Assembly (NCBI GenBank): GCA_964559535.1
Contig: CAZLIC010000068.1
Location: 1-25,401 of the forward strand
DNA length: 25,401 bases
Direction of reading: 5' to 3'
Origin: CAZLIC01 sp964559535
GTDB taxonomy: Bacteria > Pseudomonadota > Alphaproteobacteria > Rhodobacterales > Rhodobacteraceae
Shown piece after piece: positions 15,146 to 23,790 of this stretch (its first letter is position 1; each line of letters starts with the position of its first letter). Under the pieces are notes generated by a model. The model saw only the letters and a list, made by a program, of their open reading frames with translations. It was not told where the DNA came from and made no database searches. The position numbers and the translations under genes are program-made.

Positions 15146-15163
15146 GGCGGGGGTCTCCCCGCC
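15146..15163 (+). other. Intercistronic hairpin between sucD and sucA
   Basis: A perfect 7-bp stem GGCGGGG/CCCCGCC with a 4-base loop begins at the first base after the sucD stop. No T-run follows, so termination is not expected. It could block 3' exonuclease decay of sucCD mRNA. Confidence 0.5.
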
Positions 15164-15190
15164 GTCCCACACATAATCGAGGGCCAGACC

Positions 15191-18136
15191 ATGACCGAAC
15201 AGTCTCCCAACTCGTCCTTCCACGCGCAGTCATTCCTGAATGGCGCGAATGCCGACTATGTCGACCAGCTGCAGGCCCGCTTTGCCGCCGACCCGAACGC
15301 GGTCGACGCGCAGTGGGCCGAATTCTTCCGCGCGCTGGGCGAACCCGAGGTGGATGCCAAGCGCGCTGCGGCCGGCCCGTCCTGGGCGCGCGGTGACTGG
15401 CCGCCGCAGCCGTCCGATGACCTGACCGCGGCGCTGACGGGCGAATGGCCTGCCGCCGCCGCCAAGACCGCGCAGAAGATCACCGCCAAGGCCACCGAGG
15501 CGGGCGTGAAGGTCACCGACGAGCAGGTGAAACGCGCCGTGCTGGACAGCATCCGCGCGCTGATGATCATCCGTGCCTACCGCATCCGCGGCCACCTGAT
15601 TGCCGACCTCGACCCGCTGGGCCTGCGCGAAACCAACGCCCACCCCGAGCTGGACCCCAAGTCCTACGGGTTCAGCGATGCCGACATGGACCGCCCCATC
15701 TTCATCGACAAGGTGCTGGGTCTGGAACATGCCTCGATGCGCGAGATCATGGACATCGTGCGCCGCACCTATTGCGGCACCTTTGCGCTGCAGTTCATGC
15801 ACATCTCGAACCCCGAGGAAGCCGCCTGGCTGAAGGAACGGATCGAGGGGTTCGGCAAGGAAATCCAGTTCACCCGCGAAGGCCGCCGCGCCATTCTGAA
15901 CAAGCTGGTCGAGGCCGAGGGGTACGAGAAGTTCCTGCACGTCAAGTACATGGGCACCAAGCGTTTCGGCCTGGACGGCGGCGAGGCGCTGATCCCGGCG
16001 ATGGAGCAGATCATCAAGCGCGGCGGGGCGCTGGGGGTGAAGGAAATCGTCATCGGCATGCCGCACCGCGGCCGCCTGAACATCCTCGCCAACGTGATGC
16101 AGAAGCCCTACCGCGCGATCTTCCACGAATTCCAGGGCGGCAGCTACAAGCCCGAGGATGTCGATGGATCGGGCGACGTGAAGTACCACCTTGGCGCCAG
16201 CAGCGACCGCACGTTTGACAGCAACACCGTCCACCTGTCGCTGACGGCAAACCCCAGCCACCTTGAAGCGGTGAACCCGGTGGTGCTGGGCAAGGTCCGC
16301 GCCAAGCAGGACCAGCACAACGACAGCGACCGCCAGCAGGTGTTGCCCATCCTGCTGCATGGCGATGCGGCCTTTGCCGGGCAGGGTGTGGTGGCCGAAT
16401 GCTTTGGCCTGTCGGGCCTGAAAGGGCACCGTACCGGCGGCACGATCCACATCATCGTCAACAACCAGATCGGCTTCACCACCGCGCCGCACTTCTCGCG
16501 CTCGTCGCCCTATCCCACCGACATCGCGCTGATGGTCGAGGCGCCGATCTTCCATGTGAACGGTGACGACCCCGAGGCGGTGGTGCACGCCGCCCGCGTG
16601 GCCACCGAGTTCCGCCAGAAATTCCACAAGGACGTGGTGCTGGACATCTTCTGCTACCGCCGCTTCGGCCACAACGAAGGCGACGAGCCGATGTTCACCA
16701 ACCCGGCGATGTACACCCGCATCAAGAAGCAGAAGACCACGCTGCAGATCTACACCGACCGTCTGGTGAAGGATGGCCTGATCCCGGAAGGCGAGATCGA
16801 GGACATGAAGGCCGCCTTCCAGGCGCGGCTGAACGAAGAGTTCGAAATCGGCAAGAATTTCAAGCCGAACAAGGCCGACTGGCTGGATGGCCGCTGGTCG
16901 GGGTTCGAACGTGAAAAGGACGACTATACGCCGGGCGCCACGGCCCTGAAACCCGAGGCGATGGCCGAAATCGGCGCCGCGCTGACCCGGGTGCCCGAAG
17001 GCTTTGACACCCACAAGACCGTCCTGCGCCAGCTGGAAGCCAAGAAGGAAATGTTCGCCAAGGGCGCAGGGTTCGACTGGGCCACGGCCGAGGCGCTGGC
17101 CTTCGGTTCACTGTGCACCGAGGGCTTCCCGGTGCGCCTGTCGGGCCAGGACTGCACCCGCGGCACCTTCAGCCAGCGCCACTCGGCCTTCATCGACCAG
17201 TCGACCGAGGAACGCTTCTACCCGCTGAACAACATCCGCTCGGGGCAGGCGCGCTACGAGGTCATCGACTCGATGCTGTCGGAATACGCCGTGCTCGGGT
17301 TCGAATACGGCTACTCGCTGGCCGAACCCAACGCGCTGACCCTGTGGGAAGCGCAGTTCGGCGACTTCGCCAACGGCGCGCAGATCATGATCGACCAGTT
17401 CGTGAACTCGGGCGAACAGAAATGGCTGCGCATGTCGGGCCTGGTGATGCTGTTGCCGCACGGCTACGAAGGGCAGGGGCCGGAACACTCGTCGGCCCGC
17501 CTGGAACGCTTCCTGCAGATGTCGGCCAACGACAACTGGATCGTGGCGAACTGCTCCACCCCCGCCAACTACTTCCACATCCTGCGCCGCCAGATCCACC
17601 GCACCTTCCGCAAGCCGCTGGTGCTGATGACGCCCAAGTCGCTGCTGCGCCACCCGATGTGCGTCAGCGACGCGGCCGATTTCACCACCGGCTCGGCCTT
17701 CCACCGCGTGCTGTGGGACGATGCGCAGAAGGGCCATTCGCCCCTGAAACTGCGCGACGACAAGGACATCCGCCGCGTCGTGATCTGCTCGGGCAAGGTC
17801 TACTACGACCTGCTGGCCGAACGCGACAAGCGGGGCGCCGATGACGTCTACCTGTTGCGTCTCGAACAGTTCTACCCCTTCCCGGCGCTGTCACTGGTCA
17901 AGGAACTTGAACGTTTCAAACAGGCCGAGGTCATCTGGTGCCAGGAAGAACCGAAGAACCAGGGCGCCTGGACCTTCGTGGAACCGAACCTGGAATGGGT
18001 GCTGACCCGCATCGGCGCCGCCCACCTGCGCCCCCGCTATGTCGGCCGCAACGCCAGCGCCTCGCCCGCCACCGGCCTCGCCTCGCGCCACAAGGCCGAG
18101 CAGGAGGCGCTGGTCTCCGAGGCGCTGACGCTCTGA
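15191..18136 (+). CDS. sucA: 2-Oxoglutarate dehydrogenase E1 component
   Basis: Predicted 981 residues, typical for proteobacterial E1o. This thiamine-diphosphate enzyme decarboxylates 2-oxoglutarate and passes the succinyl group to the lipoyl domain of SucB. The N-terminal segment (LNGANADYVDQLQARF) resembles the E1o region that contacts the E2 core. MPHRGRLNIL, GDAAFAGQG at 391-399 and VNNQIGFTT at 423-431 are cofactor- and metal-binding signatures; the C-terminal transketolase-like domain contains HGYEGQGPEHSSAR. A GAGGG precedes the ATG. It lies in the order sucD-sucA-sucB with GC hairpins on both sides. Confidence 0.98.
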   Translation: MTEQSPNSSFHAQSFLNGANADYVDQLQARFAADPNAVDAQWAEFFRALGEPEVDAKRAAAGPSWARGDWPPQPSDDLTAALTGEWPAAAAKTAQKITAKATEAGVKVTDEQVKRAVLDSIRALMIIRAYRIRGHLIADLDPLGLRETNAHPELDPKSYGFSDADMDRPIFIDKVLGLEHASMREIMDIVRRTYCGTFALQFMHISNPEEAAWLKERIEGFGKEIQFTREGRRAILNKLVEAEGYEKFLHVKYMGTKRFGLDGGEALIPAMEQIIKRGGALGVKEIVIGMPHRGRLNILANVMQKPYRAIFHEFQGGSYKPEDVDGSGDVKYHLGASSDRTFDSNTVHLSLTANPSHLEAVNPVVLGKVRAKQDQHNDSDRQQVLPILLHGDAAFAGQGVVAECFGLSGLKGHRTGGTIHIIVNNQIGFTTAPHFSRSSPYPTDIALMVEAPIFHVNGDDPEAVVHAARVATEFRQKFHKDVVLDIFCYRRFGHNEGDEPMFTNPAMYTRIKKQKTTLQIYTDRLVKDGLIPEGEIEDMKAAFQARLNEEFEIGKNFKPNKADWLDGRWSGFEREKDDYTPGATALKPEAMAEIGAALTRVPEGFDTHKTVLRQLEAKKEMFAKGAGFDWATAEALAFGSLCTEGFPVRLSGQDCTRGTFSQRHSAFIDQSTEERFYPLNNIRSGQARYEVIDSMLSEYAVLGFEYGYSLAEPNALTLWEAQFGDFANGAQIMIDQFVNSGEQKWLRMSGLVMLLPHGYEGQGPEHSSARLERFLQMSANDNWIVANCSTPANYFHILRRQIHRTFRKPLVLMTPKSLLRHPMCVSDAADFTTGSAFHRVLWDDAQKGHSPLKLRDDKDIRRVVICSGKVYYDLLAERDKRGADDVYLLRLEQFYPFPALSLVKELERFKQAEVIWCQEEPKNQGAWTFVEPNLEWVLTRIGAAHLRPRYVGRNASASPATGLASRHKAEQEALVSEALTL

Positions 18137-18141
18137 ATCCC

Positions 18142-18162
18142 CGGGCGGCCCGCGGCCGCCCG
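18142..18162 (+). other. Intercistronic hairpin between sucA and sucB
   Basis: A perfect 9-bp stem CGGGCGGCC/GGCCGCCCG with a 3-base loop lies 5 bases after the sucA stop and 39 bases before the sucB start. It lacks a T-tract. Its stability suggests a processing or stability element rather than full termination. Confidence 0.5.
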
Positions 18163-18201
18163 CCAATCCCGCAATCCGCCCAACAGGGTGTGGAGGAACA
18201 G

Positions 18202-19404
18202 ATGACCGACGTAATGGTGCCCAGCCTGGGCGAAAGCGTGTCCGAGGCAACCGTGGCCACCTGGTTCAAGAAGCCCGGCGATGCCGTGGCCCAGGACGAA
18301 ATGCTGTGCGAACTGGAAACCGACAAGGTCTCGGTCGAGGTACCCAGCCCGGTGACCGGCGTTCTGGCCGAAATCCTGGCGCCCGAAGGCACCACGGTGG
18401 CGGCCAACGCCCGCCTTGCCATCGTCACCGAAGGCGCCGCCGCCGCCCCCGCGAAAAAGGCCGAGCCGGCGCCTGTCCCGGTCGCTGCGCCCGCCGCCGC
18501 GAAGGATGTGGAAGACGCCCCCGCCGCGAAAAAGGCCATGGCCGAGGCCGGGCTGTCCCGCGATCAGGTCACCGGCACCGGCCGCGACGGCCGCGTAATG
18601 AAGGAAGACGTGGCCGCCGCCGCCGCAGCGAAGCCCGCCGTCGCCGCCCCGGCCCCTGTCACGCAAGCCCCCATCCCCCGCGGCCCCGTCCCGGCCGACG
18701 ACGCCGCCCGCGAGGAACGGGTGAAGATGACCCGCCTGCGCCAGACCATCGCCCGTCGGCTCAAGGACGCGCAGAACACCGCGGCGATGCTGACAACCTA
18801 CAACGAAGCCGACATGAGCGGCATCATGGGCATCCGCAACGAATACAAGGACGCCTTCGAGAAAAAGCACGGCGTTAAGATGGGCTTCATGTCCTTCTTT
18901 GTGAAGGCCTGCTGCCACGCCCTGCGCGAGGTGCCCGAGGTCAACGCCGAAATCGACGGCACCGACGTGATCTACAAGAACTACGTCCACATGGGCGTGG
19001 CCGTCGGCACCCCCAACGGCCTTGTCGTCCCCGTGGTGCGCGACGCCGACCAGATGTCCTTCGCCGCCATCGAGAAGAAGATCGCCGAACTGGGCCTGCG
19101 CGCCCGCGACGGCAAGCTGTCGATGGCCGAAATGCAGGGCGGCAGCTTTACCATTTCGAACGGCGGCGTCTACGGCTCGCTGATGTCCTCCCCCATCCTG
19201 AACCCGCCGCAGTCCGGCATCCTCGGCATGCACAAGATCCAGGACCGCCCGATGGTCGTCGGCGGCCAGATCGTGATCCGCCCGATGATGTACCTGGCAC
19301 TCAGCTACGACCACCGGATCGTCGACGGCAAGGGCGCGGTGACGTTCCTGGTGCGGGTGAAAGAGGCGCTGGAAGACCCGCGGCGGTTGCTGATGGATCT
19401 GTGA
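18202..19404 (+). CDS. sucB: Dihydrolipoyllysine succinyltransferase (E2 of OGDH)
   Basis: Predicted 400 residues. It is the core of the 2-oxoglutarate dehydrogenase complex, carrying succinyl groups on lipoate and transferring them to CoA. The lipoyl domain has lipoyl-Lys42 in ETDKVSVEV. An Ala/Pro-rich linker leads to a peripheral-subunit-binding domain at about 105-135 (TGTGRDGRVMKEDV), then a second linker and the acyltransferase core with catalytic His371 and Asp375 (DHRIVDG). The ATG at 18202 has GGAGG five bases upstream; an open frame further upstream runs through the hairpin and the end of sucA and is not used. Usual E2o domain order, a single lipoyl domain. Confidence 0.97.
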   Translation: MTDVMVPSLGESVSEATVATWFKKPGDAVAQDEMLCELETDKVSVEVPSPVTGVLAEILAPEGTTVAANARLAIVTEGAAAAPAKKAEPAPVPVAAPAAAKDVEDAPAAKKAMAEAGLSRDQVTGTGRDGRVMKEDVAAAAAAKPAVAAPAPVTQAPIPRGPVPADDAAREERVKMTRLRQTIARRLKDAQNTAAMLTTYNEADMSGIMGIRNEYKDAFEKKHGVKMGFMSFFVKACCHALREVPEVNAEIDGTDVIYKNYVHMGVAVGTPNGLVVPVVRDADQMSFAAIEKKIAELGLRARDGKLSMAEMQGGSFTISNGGVYGSLMSSPILNPPQSGILGMHKIQDRPMVVGGQIVIRPMMYLALSYDHRIVDGKGAVTFLVRVKEALEDPRRLLMDL

Positions 19405-19469
19405 GCCCCCCCAAGCTTGCCCTGCGCGAGGGAAACACCGCGCAGCGTGCCGTATGAAATGGACTGCAT

Positions 19470-20003
19470 ATGACCGACGCTCCTCCCCCCGCCTTTCATG
19501 TCGCCGTGCAAACCTCGGGGCGGCAAGTGTTGGTTCCGGTATCGCCCGCCGAGGCGGCACGGATGCGAAACCGTTTTGCCGCCCTCTGCGCCCTTGCGCT
19601 TGCAGCCCTGGCCCTGAACTTGGCAGCAGTTGCCAATGTCAGCCCGGTGCCGTTTCTCTGGGTTATCTACGCATCTGCTGTTTCCGGGCTCTACTTCATG
19701 GTTGACCCGGCCGTCATCCTTGTCGCAACGATTGCCCTTCGGCGGGGCAATCTGTTTCGGGTCGCCGTGTACGGGCTCTTCCTTCTGCCTGCCTTTCTTT
19801 TTGCAGCCGGGGGGCAGGGATTGTTGGACCCGATGGCGGTTCGCCCGGCAATCTCCATTCTGTATGCAGCCTACTTCGCCTTGGTCGTGTTTGGCGGGGC
19901 TATCGCTCTGCAAAAGCCCGAAGTTGGGGCGACTGTGCTGTTGAGCCAGCGTTCTGCCGGACTCAAGAAACCATCGTCGAAAAACGGGGAGCGGTTCGAT
20001 TGA
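19470..20003 (+). CDS. Small four-helix inner-membrane protein, unknown
   Basis: Predicted 177 residues. A polar N-terminus (1-36) precedes four hydrophobic segments, at about 37-58, 61-87, 92-113 and 125-147, then a basic C-terminus (KKPSSKNGER). No family is recognised. The ATG at 19470 has no clear ribosome site, so the start is uncertain. The gene is visibly less GC-rich, especially at third codon positions, than sucB and lpd around it, hinting at later acquisition. Its stop overlaps the TTG start of the MAPEG gene by three bases, which suggests coupled translation. A 7-bp inverted repeat CTGCGCG/CGCGCAG (19422-19445) lies between sucB and this gene. Confidence 0.75.
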   Translation: MTDAPPPAFHVAVQTSGRQVLVPVSPAEAARMRNRFAALCALALAALALNLAAVANVSPVPFLWVIYASAVSGLYFMVDPAVILVATIALRRGNLFRVAVYGLFLLPAFLFAAGGQGLLDPMAVRPAISILYAAYFALVVFGGAIALQKPEVGATVLLSQRSAGLKKPSSKNGERFD

Positions 20004-20410
20004 CCCCCGAACTCACCGCCCTCACCCTCGCCGGTCTGCTGCAGGTCGTGCAGTACGCCCTGATGTCGGTCCCCGCGAACCTTGAACTCGGCACGCGCAA
20101 GACGCTTGGCACCCGCGACCCCGACCGTCTGGGCAAGCCGCTGATCGAACAGGTCTCGCCCCGCACAGGCCGCCTCTTCCGCGCCCTGAACAACCATTTC
20201 GAAGGGCTGATCCTCTTCACCCTCGCCGTCACCGTCATCACCCTGTCGAACCAGTCCACCGCCCTGACCGCGGCCTGCGCCTGGGCCTACCTCGCCGCCC
20301 GCATCCTCTACGTCCCGGCCTATGCCTTTGGCTGGGTTCCCTGGCGGTCGGTGATCTGGTTCGCAGGCTTTCTCGCCACCGTGACCATGATGGTGGCAGC
20401 GCTTTTCTGA
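20000..20410 (+). CDS. MAPEG-family integral membrane protein
   Basis: Predicted 136 residues with four hydrophobic segments. The RLFRALNNHFEGLILF stretch between the first two fits the Asn/Glu signature of MAPEG proteins (membrane-associated eicosanoid and glutathione metabolism), which in bacteria may act as glutathione transferases or peroxidases; the substrate here is unknown. The start is an unusual TTG at 20000, supported by GGGGAG at 19986-19991 eight bases upstream and by overlap with the preceding stop. It lies 84 bases upstream of lpd, inside the suc-lpd run. My recollection is that MAPEG genes occur near lpd in related genomes; this was not checked. Confidence 0.88.
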   Translation: MTPELTALTLAGLLQVVQYALMSVPANLELGTRKTLGTRDPDRLGKPLIEQVSPRTGRLFRALNNHFEGLILFTLAVTVITLSNQSTALTAACAWAYLAARILYVPAYAFGWVPWRSVIWFAGFLATVTMMVAALF

Positions 20411-20494
20411 CTTACGCCTGTGGCTACAGATGCCCTACGAAAAAGCTATGCAAGAACGACGCAAGGCCTACGGCCCGAAATCAAGGAACAGACC

Positions 20495-21883
20495 ATGCCA
20501 GACTTCGACCTGATCGTGATCGGCGCCGGCCCCGGCGGCTATGTCTGCGCCATCCGCGCCGCGCAATTGGGGCTGAAGGTGGCCTGTGTCGAGGGGCGCG
20601 AGACGCTGGGCGGCACCTGCCTGAACGTCGGCTGCATCCCGTCGAAGGCGCTCTTGCACGCCACCCACCTTCTGCACGAAACCCATGAAAACTTTGGGAA
20701 AATGGGCCTGATCGGGCCTGCGCCCACGGTCGACTGGGCGCAGATGCAGGCCTACAAGCAGGATGTGGTGAACGGCAACACCAAGGGGATCGAGTTCCTG
20801 TTCAAGAAGAACAAGGTGACCTGGCTGAAGGGCTGGGGAACCATCCCGGCCGCCGGTCAGGTCAAGGTGGGCGATACCGTCCACAATGCGAAAAACATCG
20901 TGATCGCAACGGGTTCCGAGCCGTCCTCGATTCCCGGTGTGAGCATTGATGAAGCGATCATTGTCAGCTCCACCGGCGCCTTGACGCTTTCGGACATTCC
21001 GAAAACGATGATCGTGATCGGCGCCGGGGTGATCGGGCTGGAGATGGGCTCGGTCTACGCCCGCCTCGGCACAGAGGTGACGGTGGTCGAATACCTTGAC
21101 CACATCACCCCCGGCATGGATGCCGAAATCGCCAAGGCGTTCCAGAAGGTATTGCAGAAACAGGGACTTAAGTTCATTCTCGGCGCCGCGGTGCAAACGG
21201 CGGCGGTCACCGACGGCACGGCCAGCGTCACCTGGAAGGCGCGCAAGGACGGCGCGGAAACCACTCTGGCCGCCGACCGGGTGCTGGTGGCCACCGGGCG
21301 CAAGCCCTATACCACCGGCCTCGGGCTCGAGGCGCTGGGGGTCGAGATGGGGCCGCGCGGCACGGTCAAGGCCGACGACCATTTCTCGACGAACATCAAG
21401 GGCTTGTACGCCATTGGTGATGCTATCGCGGGGCCGATGCTGGCGCACAAGGCCGAGGATGAAGGCATGGCCATGGCCGAAATCGCCGCCGGCAAGCACG
21501 GCCACGTCAACTACGGAGTCATCCCCGGCGTGATCTACACCACACCCGAGGTGGCGAACGTGGGCAAGACCGAAGAACAGCTGAAGGAAGAGGGTCGCGC
21601 CTACAAGGTGGGCAAGTTCCCCTTCATGGGCAACGCGCGGGCCAAGGCGGTGTTCCAGGCCGACGGCTTTGTGAAGATTCTGGCCGACAAGGAAACCGAT
21701 CGCATCCTTGGCGCCCATATCATCGGACCCATGGCAGGCGACCTGATCCACGAGGTCTGCGTGGCGATGGAATTCGGCGCCTCGGCGCAGGATCTGGCGC
21801 TGACCTGCCACGCCCACCCCACCTACAGCGAGGCGGTCCGCGAAGCGGCCCTTGCCTGCGGCGACGGCGCGATCCACGCATGA
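20495..21883 (+). CDS. lpd: Dihydrolipoyl dehydrogenase (E3)
   Basis: Predicted 462 residues. This FAD enzyme reoxidises dihydrolipoyl-SucB with NAD+. The N-terminal GAGPGG binds FAD. The redox disulfide is Cys42/Cys47 in GGTCLNVGCIPSK. GAGVIGLEMG is the NAD-binding loop, and His441 with Glu446 (HPTYSE) is the acid/base pair donated across the dimer. The ATG at 20495 follows AAGGA by seven bases and gives the usual N-terminus; an in-frame upstream extension is dismissed. Because sucB is close upstream, this is most likely the E3 of the 2-oxoglutarate complex. Its stop overlaps the next start (ATGA). Confidence 0.97.
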   Translation: MPDFDLIVIGAGPGGYVCAIRAAQLGLKVACVEGRETLGGTCLNVGCIPSKALLHATHLLHETHENFGKMGLIGPAPTVDWAQMQAYKQDVVNGNTKGIEFLFKKNKVTWLKGWGTIPAAGQVKVGDTVHNAKNIVIATGSEPSSIPGVSIDEAIIVSSTGALTLSDIPKTMIVIGAGVIGLEMGSVYARLGTEVTVVEYLDHITPGMDAEIAKAFQKVLQKQGLKFILGAAVQTAAVTDGTASVTWKARKDGAETTLAADRVLVATGRKPYTTGLGLEALGVEMGPRGTVKADDHFSTNIKGLYAIGDAIAGPMLAHKAEDEGMAMAEIAAGKHGHVNYGVIPGVIYTTPEVANVGKTEEQLKEEGRAYKVGKFPFMGNARAKAVFQADGFVKILADKETDRILGAHIIGPMAGDLIHEVCVAMEFGASAQDLALTCHAHPTYSEAVREAALACGDGAIHA

Positions 21884-22320
21884 CCATGACGCCGGAACAG
21901 GCGGCCTTCTGGGCCGCCTGGAAAGCCACCGGCACCGCACCTGCAGATGCCGACGCACGGTTCCATTCCGCCTTTGCTGTGGGCAGCGGGTCGGACGCGG
22001 GGGCCGATCTGGTGATCGGCGGCGTCAAGACCGCGACGTCGTCTTTGCCGTCCGAGTTCGGCAACCAGCCGCCGCCTGGGCCGGGCGACCTGTCCATCCT
22101 GCTGGGCGGCGGGCGGCCAAGGGCGGTGATCGAAACCCTGTCGCTGCAGCCACTCAGCCTGAACCGGATGCCGCCCGACTTCATCGCAGCCTACGCCGAA
22201 TGGCCCGACCCGATGTCGTTTCGGGCCGGAATGCTGCAATGGTATCAAAGCCTTGACCCTGCCTTTTCAGCCGACACGCCGCTGCTGTGCGAACGCTTCC
22301 GCGTTGTCTGGGCACCCTGA
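21880..22320 (+). CDS. ASCH-domain protein
   Basis: Predicted 146 residues. ADLVIGGVKTATSS followed by PGPGDLSILL and RAVIETLSL fits the ASCH beta-barrel (PUA-like fold): the G-x-K-T-x-T motif lines a putative RNA or nucleotide pocket. Some ASCH proteins hydrolyse N4-acetylcytidine or bind RNA, but most are uncharacterised. The start overlaps the lpd stop by four bases, so translation is likely coupled to lpd. It converges on the phosphohexomutase gene with only 20 bases between the stops and no clear terminator. Confidence 0.85.
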   Translation: MTMTPEQAAFWAAWKATGTAPADADARFHSAFAVGSGSDAGADLVIGGVKTATSSLPSEFGNQPPPGPGDLSILLGGGRPRAVIETLSLQPLSLNRMPPDFIAAYAEWPDPMSFRAGMLQWYQSLDPAFSADTPLLCERFRVVWAP

Positions 22321-22340
22321 CGGCGCCGTTCGGGCCGCAG

Positions 22341-23720
22341 TCAGCCGGGCAGGCTTGCCAGTACCTGCGCAAGGCACCTCTGCACCAGATCCGCCGCAGC
22401 GTCGCGGCTTTCGGCCTCGGCGTACATGCGGAATTCGGGGGCGTTGCCGCTGGGGCGCATGTGCAGGATGCGGCCTGATTTCAACGTGATGCGCAGGCCA
22501 TCGGTACGGTCCAGCACGCCGGCCTGCTCGTCAAGGCCGGCGAGAAACGCATGCAGGGACTCCGCGTCCTCCAACTGTACCAGCAGCGCCGCCGACCGTT
22601 CGGTGGCCACATGCTCCAGCCGGTCGGTGGCGGTGAACCGCGCCGGTTCGCGCGCAACGCGCGCTGCCACGCCGCCTGCGGCCGCCGCCTCGGCCAGCAC
22701 TGCCACCAGCGGCAACAGGCAGTCGCGCGTCATCAGGGGCGGCAGGGGGCCCGCGGGGCCGCGGGCGGCAAAGCCCAGCAGGAAGCCGCCGTTCGGCTCG
22801 TATCCCACCACGCGCCCAGCGGCCTGCGCCATGGCGGCAATCACGAAAGGCGAGCCGATGCGGGTGCGCAGCACCTGCGCGAACCGTCTGCCCAGCATGA
22901 CGCCGGTATTGGCGCTGACCGGGGTCACCACGGTGTCGGCGCCCACCGCCGCCGCGGTGATCTGCCCGATCACGTCGCCCGGCACCATCTCTCCGTTGGC
23001 ATCGGCCAGCAGCGGGCGGTCGGCGTCACCGTCGGTGGACGCCACGGCATCCAGCCCGTACTGGTGCGCCCAGCCTGCCAGCATGGCGCGCACATCGGGG
23101 CCTACCGCCTCGGTATCGACCGGAATGAAGGTGTCCGACCGGCCGAGTTCGGTGACCCGCGCGCCCAGCCGTTGCAGCGCCGACACCAGCAGGTCACGCG
23201 CGACCGAGCTGTGCGACCAGATGCCGACGTGCAGCGGTGCCAGCACGCCCGCCCCGAAGGCGCCCACCACCCGCGCCACCCAGGCCTCGCCGACGTTGCC
23301 GTTCATGGCGGCGCGGCCGGTCGGGCGATCGGGCAGCGGCTGACCCAGATGCGCCAGGATCGCCGCCTCGTCCGCCTTGGTGATCTCGCCCGCGGGGACG
23401 TAGAACTTCAGCCCGTTGCGGTCGGCCGGAATGTGGCTTCCCGTAACCATCACTGCCGCGGCACCGGCCTGCATGGCGGCCATGGCCAATGCCGGGGTGG
23501 GCAGGGCGCCGCAATCGGTCACCGCCACACCGGCCGCCAGCGCCGTGTCGATGACGACCGTGGCGATCATTGGCGAGGACGCGCGCAGGTCGCGGCCCAC
23601 CCACAGGCCGGTGCCGGTGGGGCAGGCGCCCAGGAAGGCGCGCACATGGGCGGCGACAAGGGCGGGGGTCAGTTCGGTGACAAGCCCGCGCAGGCCGCTG
23701 GTGCCGAATTTGGGTGCCAT
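22341..23720 (-). CDS. Phosphoglucomutase/phosphomannomutase family enzyme
   Basis: Predicted 459 residues of the alpha-D-phosphohexomutase superfamily, which isomerises hexose 1- and 6-phosphates for nucleotide-sugar and polysaccharide synthesis. The N-terminal FGTSGLRG is the substrate-entry signature. Ser95 in VTGSHIPADRNG is the phosphoserine, although most members read TASHNP. The metal loop is DGDADR at 230-235 (usually DGDGDR), and the phosphate-binding loop is RPSGNAPEFR near 422-431, where many members have SGTEP. These changes match a recognisable subfamily rather than damage. The ATG at 23720 has GAGGG six bases upstream. It follows uvrC on the same strand after 70 bases. Glucose versus mannose specificity cannot be assigned. 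Confidence 0.92.
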   Translation of the reverse strand: MAPKFGTSGLRGLVTELTPALVAAHVRAFLGACPTGTGLWVGRDLRASSPMIATVVIDTALAAGVAVTDCGALPTPALAMAAMQAGAAAVMVTGSHIPADRNGLKFYVPAGEITKADEAAILAHLGQPLPDRPTGRAAMNGNVGEAWVARVVGAFGAGVLAPLHVGIWSHSSVARDLLVSALQRLGARVTELGRSDTFIPVDTEAVGPDVRAMLAGWAHQYGLDAVASTDGDADRPLLADANGEMVPGDVIGQITAAAVGADTVVTPVSANTGVMLGRRFAQVLRTRIGSPFVIAAMAQAAGRVVGYEPNGGFLLGFAARGPAGPLPPLMTRDCLLPLVAVLAEAAAAGGVAARVAREPARFTATDRLEHVATERSAALLVQLEDAESLHAFLAGLDEQAGVLDRTDGLRITLKSGRILHMRPSGNAPEFRMYAEAESRDAAADLVQRCLAQVLASLPG

Positions 23721-23790
23721 GTCGTGCCCTCTGCCGCGGTGCCCTGCGGTGTAGTCCGGGGACCTGCGGGGGATCAAGACCAAGCCCGGC

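Noticed and set aside
15230..17014. Open frame of 594 codons opposite sucA
   Set aside because: Antisense shadow of a highly conserved gene; no recognisable domain.
22390..23440. Phosphohexomutase suspected to be inactive because of TGSHIP, DGDADR and SGNAP
   Set aside because: The reactive Ser, all three metal-loop Asp and the Arg are kept, and these variants occur together as in a known subfamily; no stop or frameshift is present.
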